The position numbers and the translations under genes were made by a program. From contig NZ_ASWD01000003.1 of the NCBI RefSeq assembly GCF_000407485.1, positions 558,001 to 622,000 of the forward strand: a stretch of 64,000 bases of DNA, given 5' to 3'. Of this stretch, positions 61,777-64,000 are shown in pieces. The DNA is from Enterococcus pallens ATCC BAA-351. GTDB lineage: Bacteria; Bacillota; Bacilli; Lactobacillales; Enterococcaceae. Position 1 is the stretch's first letter, and each line of letters starts with the position of its first letter. The notes below the pieces were generated by a model, which did not search any database, was not told the origin of the DNA, and saw nothing but the letters and a program-made list of their open reading frames with translations.

Positions 61777-61875
61777 CTTATGGGCCTCCTCATGCTTTTT
61801 TCGCAGTACCTCTTATTCTAGCTAGGGAAAGCAGCTTCGTCAAGAGCATGTATGTTCTTCTTTAGTCTTTTTGGA

Positions 61876-62733
61876 TTACATTTTCTTTACAGATTCTTCT
61901 ATTGCCTCAATATAAGCCTTTTGCAATTGTTTTGTGATTATTCCTGGATTACCATTGCCAACATTTTTACCATCAATACTAATAATTGGCATCACTTCAG
62001 CCACCGAACTAGTTTTGAAGCATTCGTCTGCTTCTATTAATTGTTCCTTAGTAAAAGGTTCCTCGATTAACTGGATTCCAAGTTTTTCAGCTAATTGTCG
62101 CACTTTAATTTTCGTAATTCCTGGTAAAATTAATTCGCCATCCGGATGAGTATATAAAATACCATCTTTTACCATCCAAAGATTGGATGATGAAGCCTCT
62201 GTCACAATACCATCTCTTATAAGTATAGCATCATCATAACCCTTCTCTTTTGCTTCGTTTAAAGCCAAAATATTACCTAATAAACTGATTGATTTAATGT
62301 CGCAATGCAGCCAGCGTTTGTCAGGAACAAATCCACCATGAATGCCGTTCTCTAATTTTTCATTTGGTCGGCTTGTTGCTTGAATATCTGCTGTTAATAC
62401 CGGCATAACCTCTTTAGCATCTGGAAAGTCATGTAATCTTGGCTTGGCCGTCCCGTGAGTTACTTGGAAGTAAAGACGTCCGTTTTTGATTCCTACTTCT
62501 TCAGCAAACTTATGCAATCGCTGACTGAACTCTTCCTTAGTAAAGGGTAAGCTTAAACGAATCTTATTGGCACAGTGCCAGAAACGTTCTAAATGTTCTT
62601 CTTCCATATACAGCAATCCATCGTAAATACGAATCACTTCATAAATTCCATCACCAAACTGATACCCGCGATCTTCCGTATCAATTCTTACTTCTGATTC
62701 ATCAACAATTTTATCATTCCACAGTATTTTCAT
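61876..62733 (-). CDS. dat: D-amino acid (D-alanine) aminotransferase
   Basis: 285 residues from ATG 62733 with ATGGAGGAT upstream. Fold type IV PLP enzyme: RGYQFGDGIYEVIR near residue 22, catalytic Lys in CDIKSISLLGNILAL near 145, EASSSNLWMVKDG near 180 with the PLP-Glu, and GITKIKVRQLA near 205. It makes D-glutamate from D-alanine and 2-oxoglutarate for cell-wall peptidoglycan. It starts 3 nt after the ecsB stop. Confidence 0.92.
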   Translation of the reverse strand: MKILWNDKIVDESEVRIDTEDRGYQFGDGIYEVIRIYDGLLYMEEEHLERFWHCANKIRLSLPFTKEEFSQRLHKFAEEVGIKNGRLYFQVTHGTAKPRLHDFPDAKEVMPVLTADIQATSRPNEKLENGIHGGFVPDKRWLHCDIKSISLLGNILALNEAKEKGYDDAILIRDGIVTEASSSNLWMVKDGILYTHPDGELILPGITKIKVRQLAEKLGIQLIEEPFTKEQLIEADECFKTSSVAEVMPIISIDGKNVGNGNPGIITKQLQKAYIEAIEESVKKM

Positions 62734-62736
62734 TGG

Positions 62737-63945
62737 TTAATCCTCCATCTTTCTAATACGAACCGGCACATAAAACCAAACAAACAAAGCAGTTTCTCCT
62801 ATTAAAATAGCAAACAGCAATAAACTATCCACCACAGTCAATTGGGTCAAGGCAACTCCGGCAAAAACAAAAGCCGCAATTCCTAACAAGCAAGCAATCA
62901 TTTTTTGTAATGAAGCCTGCTTAGTCTTTTGACTAACCGGATACAATTGAATAAAACTAATATAATCGAATTGACTGTATAATGGAATCATTTGAAATCC
63001 AATTAAATAGATTAATAGGGCTGCTACGCCCGTGGCATAAAGAAAATCCTGCAAGGTAAAAATTAATATCCCGCCAATTACCACTAAGCGCAAGTAAAGT
63101 CCACTGTATTCAGAACCTCGTAGTGCCCGACGCATAAATAAATAAAGATAGGTGTTAGATTGCTTAAAGGTAATTCGTGCTAACAGGCCATCTAAGTATT
63201 TGCGACGTTTTACTTTAGCCTCAATTTCCGGCACATCTGTAAACAAATTAATAAACTGATAAATTCGATACAATCGACTCCGTTCAAGATCAGCCATTTT
63301 TTCCCAATCCAATAAACGAGCACCTGGCTTAGTTGTATGAGAAAAGATAAGCGTGAAAAGCAACGCTGCTCCAGTACCAGCTAATGGGGTTAGATATAAA
63401 CTAGCTGCAATTACTATCAAACTAGCTGCATACCACAACAATTTTAACTGCTGAATCTTGGAAACAGTTTCTTGGTAGCAAGCCAAACGTAAAATAGTTA
63501 AGTGACAATACTTTAATAGCCACAGCATTAGGGCAAACCAAACGATGTTGTTAAATCCATACCCGGTACTTACTACATACAGAGGCATCGATACTCCCAC
63601 AATTAGAGCAATCAGAATCATAGGAAAAACCAGCGAGTAACGCAGACCCTTTTGTAAATACCCCTCCATCTGCCGTTCCTTTGGCAAAATAAAAGTAGTA
63701 TCGGCTGGTTCAATTAATGTCACTAAATGACCAACGGGTAAAATTAAAAACCAGATAACACCAATTATAGGAAGTCCCCAAATAAAATCGGCTGGTAATT
63801 CTTTTAATAAATTGGAGTAGTAAAACCCCAGCCCTCCAACTAAAAATAAACAGACTAAGACAAAATGATCATTTAACACATAACGCATGTACTTCATCAT
63901 TTTCTTTTGATGCAGTCTTAGTCGTTGATTAAAAAAATCAGACAT
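62737..63945 (-). CDS. ecsB: ABC transporter permease EcsB
   Basis: 402 residues, starting within the end of ecsA (8-nt overlap). About eight to ten membrane helices with a cytosolic loop near residue 225-260 (LERSRLYRIYQFINLFTDVPE and KRRKYLDGLLARITF), the EcsB pattern. With EcsA it forms a transporter linked in Bacillus to competence, secretion and intramembrane proteolysis. The substrate is not settled. Confidence 0.9.
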   Translation of the reverse strand: MSDFFNQRLRLHQKKMMKYMRYVLNDHFVLVCLFLVGGLGFYYSNLLKELPADFIWGLPIIGVIWFLILPVGHLVTLIEPADTTFILPKERQMEGYLQKGLRYSLVFPMILIALIVGVSMPLYVVSTGYGFNNIVWFALMLWLLKYCHLTILRLACYQETVSKIQQLKLLWYAASLIVIAASLYLTPLAGTGAALLFTLIFSHTTKPGARLLDWEKMADLERSRLYRIYQFINLFTDVPEIEAKVKRRKYLDGLLARITFKQSNTYLYLFMRRALRGSEYSGLYLRLVVIGGILIFTLQDFLYATGVAALLIYLIGFQMIPLYSQFDYISFIQLYPVSQKTKQASLQKMIACLLGIAAFVFAGVALTQLTVVDSLLLFAILIGETALFVWFYVPVRIRKMED

Positions 63946-64000
63946 TCGCCTCAGACTCCTTTGTCAATGCGACATAGATTTCGTCCAAGGAAGAGCCTGG
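63938..64000 (-). CDS. ecsA: ABC transporter ATP-binding protein EcsA (C-terminal end only)
   Basis: The last 20 residues (SSLDEIYVALTKESEANV) and a TGA at 63940-63938 are visible; the rest is outside the window. The stop lies inside the first codons of ecsB, as in other Firmicutes ecsAB operons. The sequence is too short for motif evidence, so the call rests on frame and position. Confidence 0.7.
   Translation of the reverse strand, partial: PGSSLDEIYVALTKESEANV

Noticed and set aside
1-64000. CRISPR array, prophage, insertion sequence, tRNA or rRNA genes
   Set aside because: None seen: no spaced direct repeats, transposase or integrase motifs, and no cloverleaf sequence recognised while reading both strands.

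Overview
The window is a stretch of chromosome from a low-G+C Gram-positive of the order Lactobacillales, most likely Enterococcus or a close relative (Vagococcus, Tetragenococcus, Melissococcus). The evidence is the compact AT-rich layout, strong Shine-Dalgarno sites, T-box control of synthetase genes, a seven-gene comG operon beside a YtxK-type methyltransferase and ackA, the spx/mecA/coiA/pepF/spxH block, and an Ecs transporter. It is almost entirely core genome. I see no insertion sequence, prophage, CRISPR array, rRNA or tRNA gene.

Layout. 1-2.2 kb: 5' part of a lactate oxidase gene and a DUF915 lipoprotein. 2.2-3.3 kb: rpmG-secE-nusG on the minus strand with a hairpin between secE and nusG. 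3.4-6.3 kb: a CBS/ACT protein (CbpB-like), a GNAT enzyme, queT behind a preQ1-I-type riboswitch, and a lipid kinase. 6.4-11.9 kb: recD2, a histidine phosphatase, trmL, a probable small RNA gene not overlapping any protein gene, an rRNA methyltransferase (rlmA) and cutC. 11.9-23.6 kb: the conserved yjb-like block: relQ-nadK-rluD-mgtE-nudix on one side, CYTH-spxH diverging, then pepF, coiA, mecA and spx. Spx is flanked by two long non-coding AT-rich stretches. 23.6-31 kb: sbcD-sbcC-SNF2 helicase, translationally coupled. 31-36.9 kb: DUF554, plsC, trmN6, a GIY-YIG protein, an OatA-like acyltransferase and a YitT protein. 36.9-45.5 kb: hisS-aspS behind a T-box with overlapping Asp/His codons, two tandem aldo/keto reductases, a D-2-hydroxyacid dehydrogenase, and an archaeal/eukaryotic-type proS with its own T-box. 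45.5-54 kb: a DUF368 (PopT-type) protein, an unknown gene overlapping a LacI-type regulator, a CDP-alcohol phosphatidyltransferase, a TetR regulator diverging from an ABC exporter, and a SulP transporter. 54-64 kb: ackA, the methyltransferase, comGA-GG, trmB, a phosphotransferase, dat, ecsB and the end of ecsA.

How it works together. Several genes serve DNA uptake and repair: comG pilus genes, coiA, recD2, sbcCD, the SNF2 helicase and the adaptor mecA. The comG operon and coiA, 39 kb apart, share a promoter-like element (eight T followed by TGCGTA) with exactly 20 nt between it and the start codon. This suggests one competence sigma factor controls both. A second theme is stress and nucleotide signalling: spx with its proteolysis adaptor genes, relQ (alarmone) overlapping nadK, and the CbpB-like protein. 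A third is RNA-level control: preQ1 riboswitch, two T-boxes, the secE/nusG hairpin, and the probable small RNA.

Limits: all calls come from reading the sequence without database searches. Residue positions are approximate, and identities of poorly characterised families are given with lower confidence.
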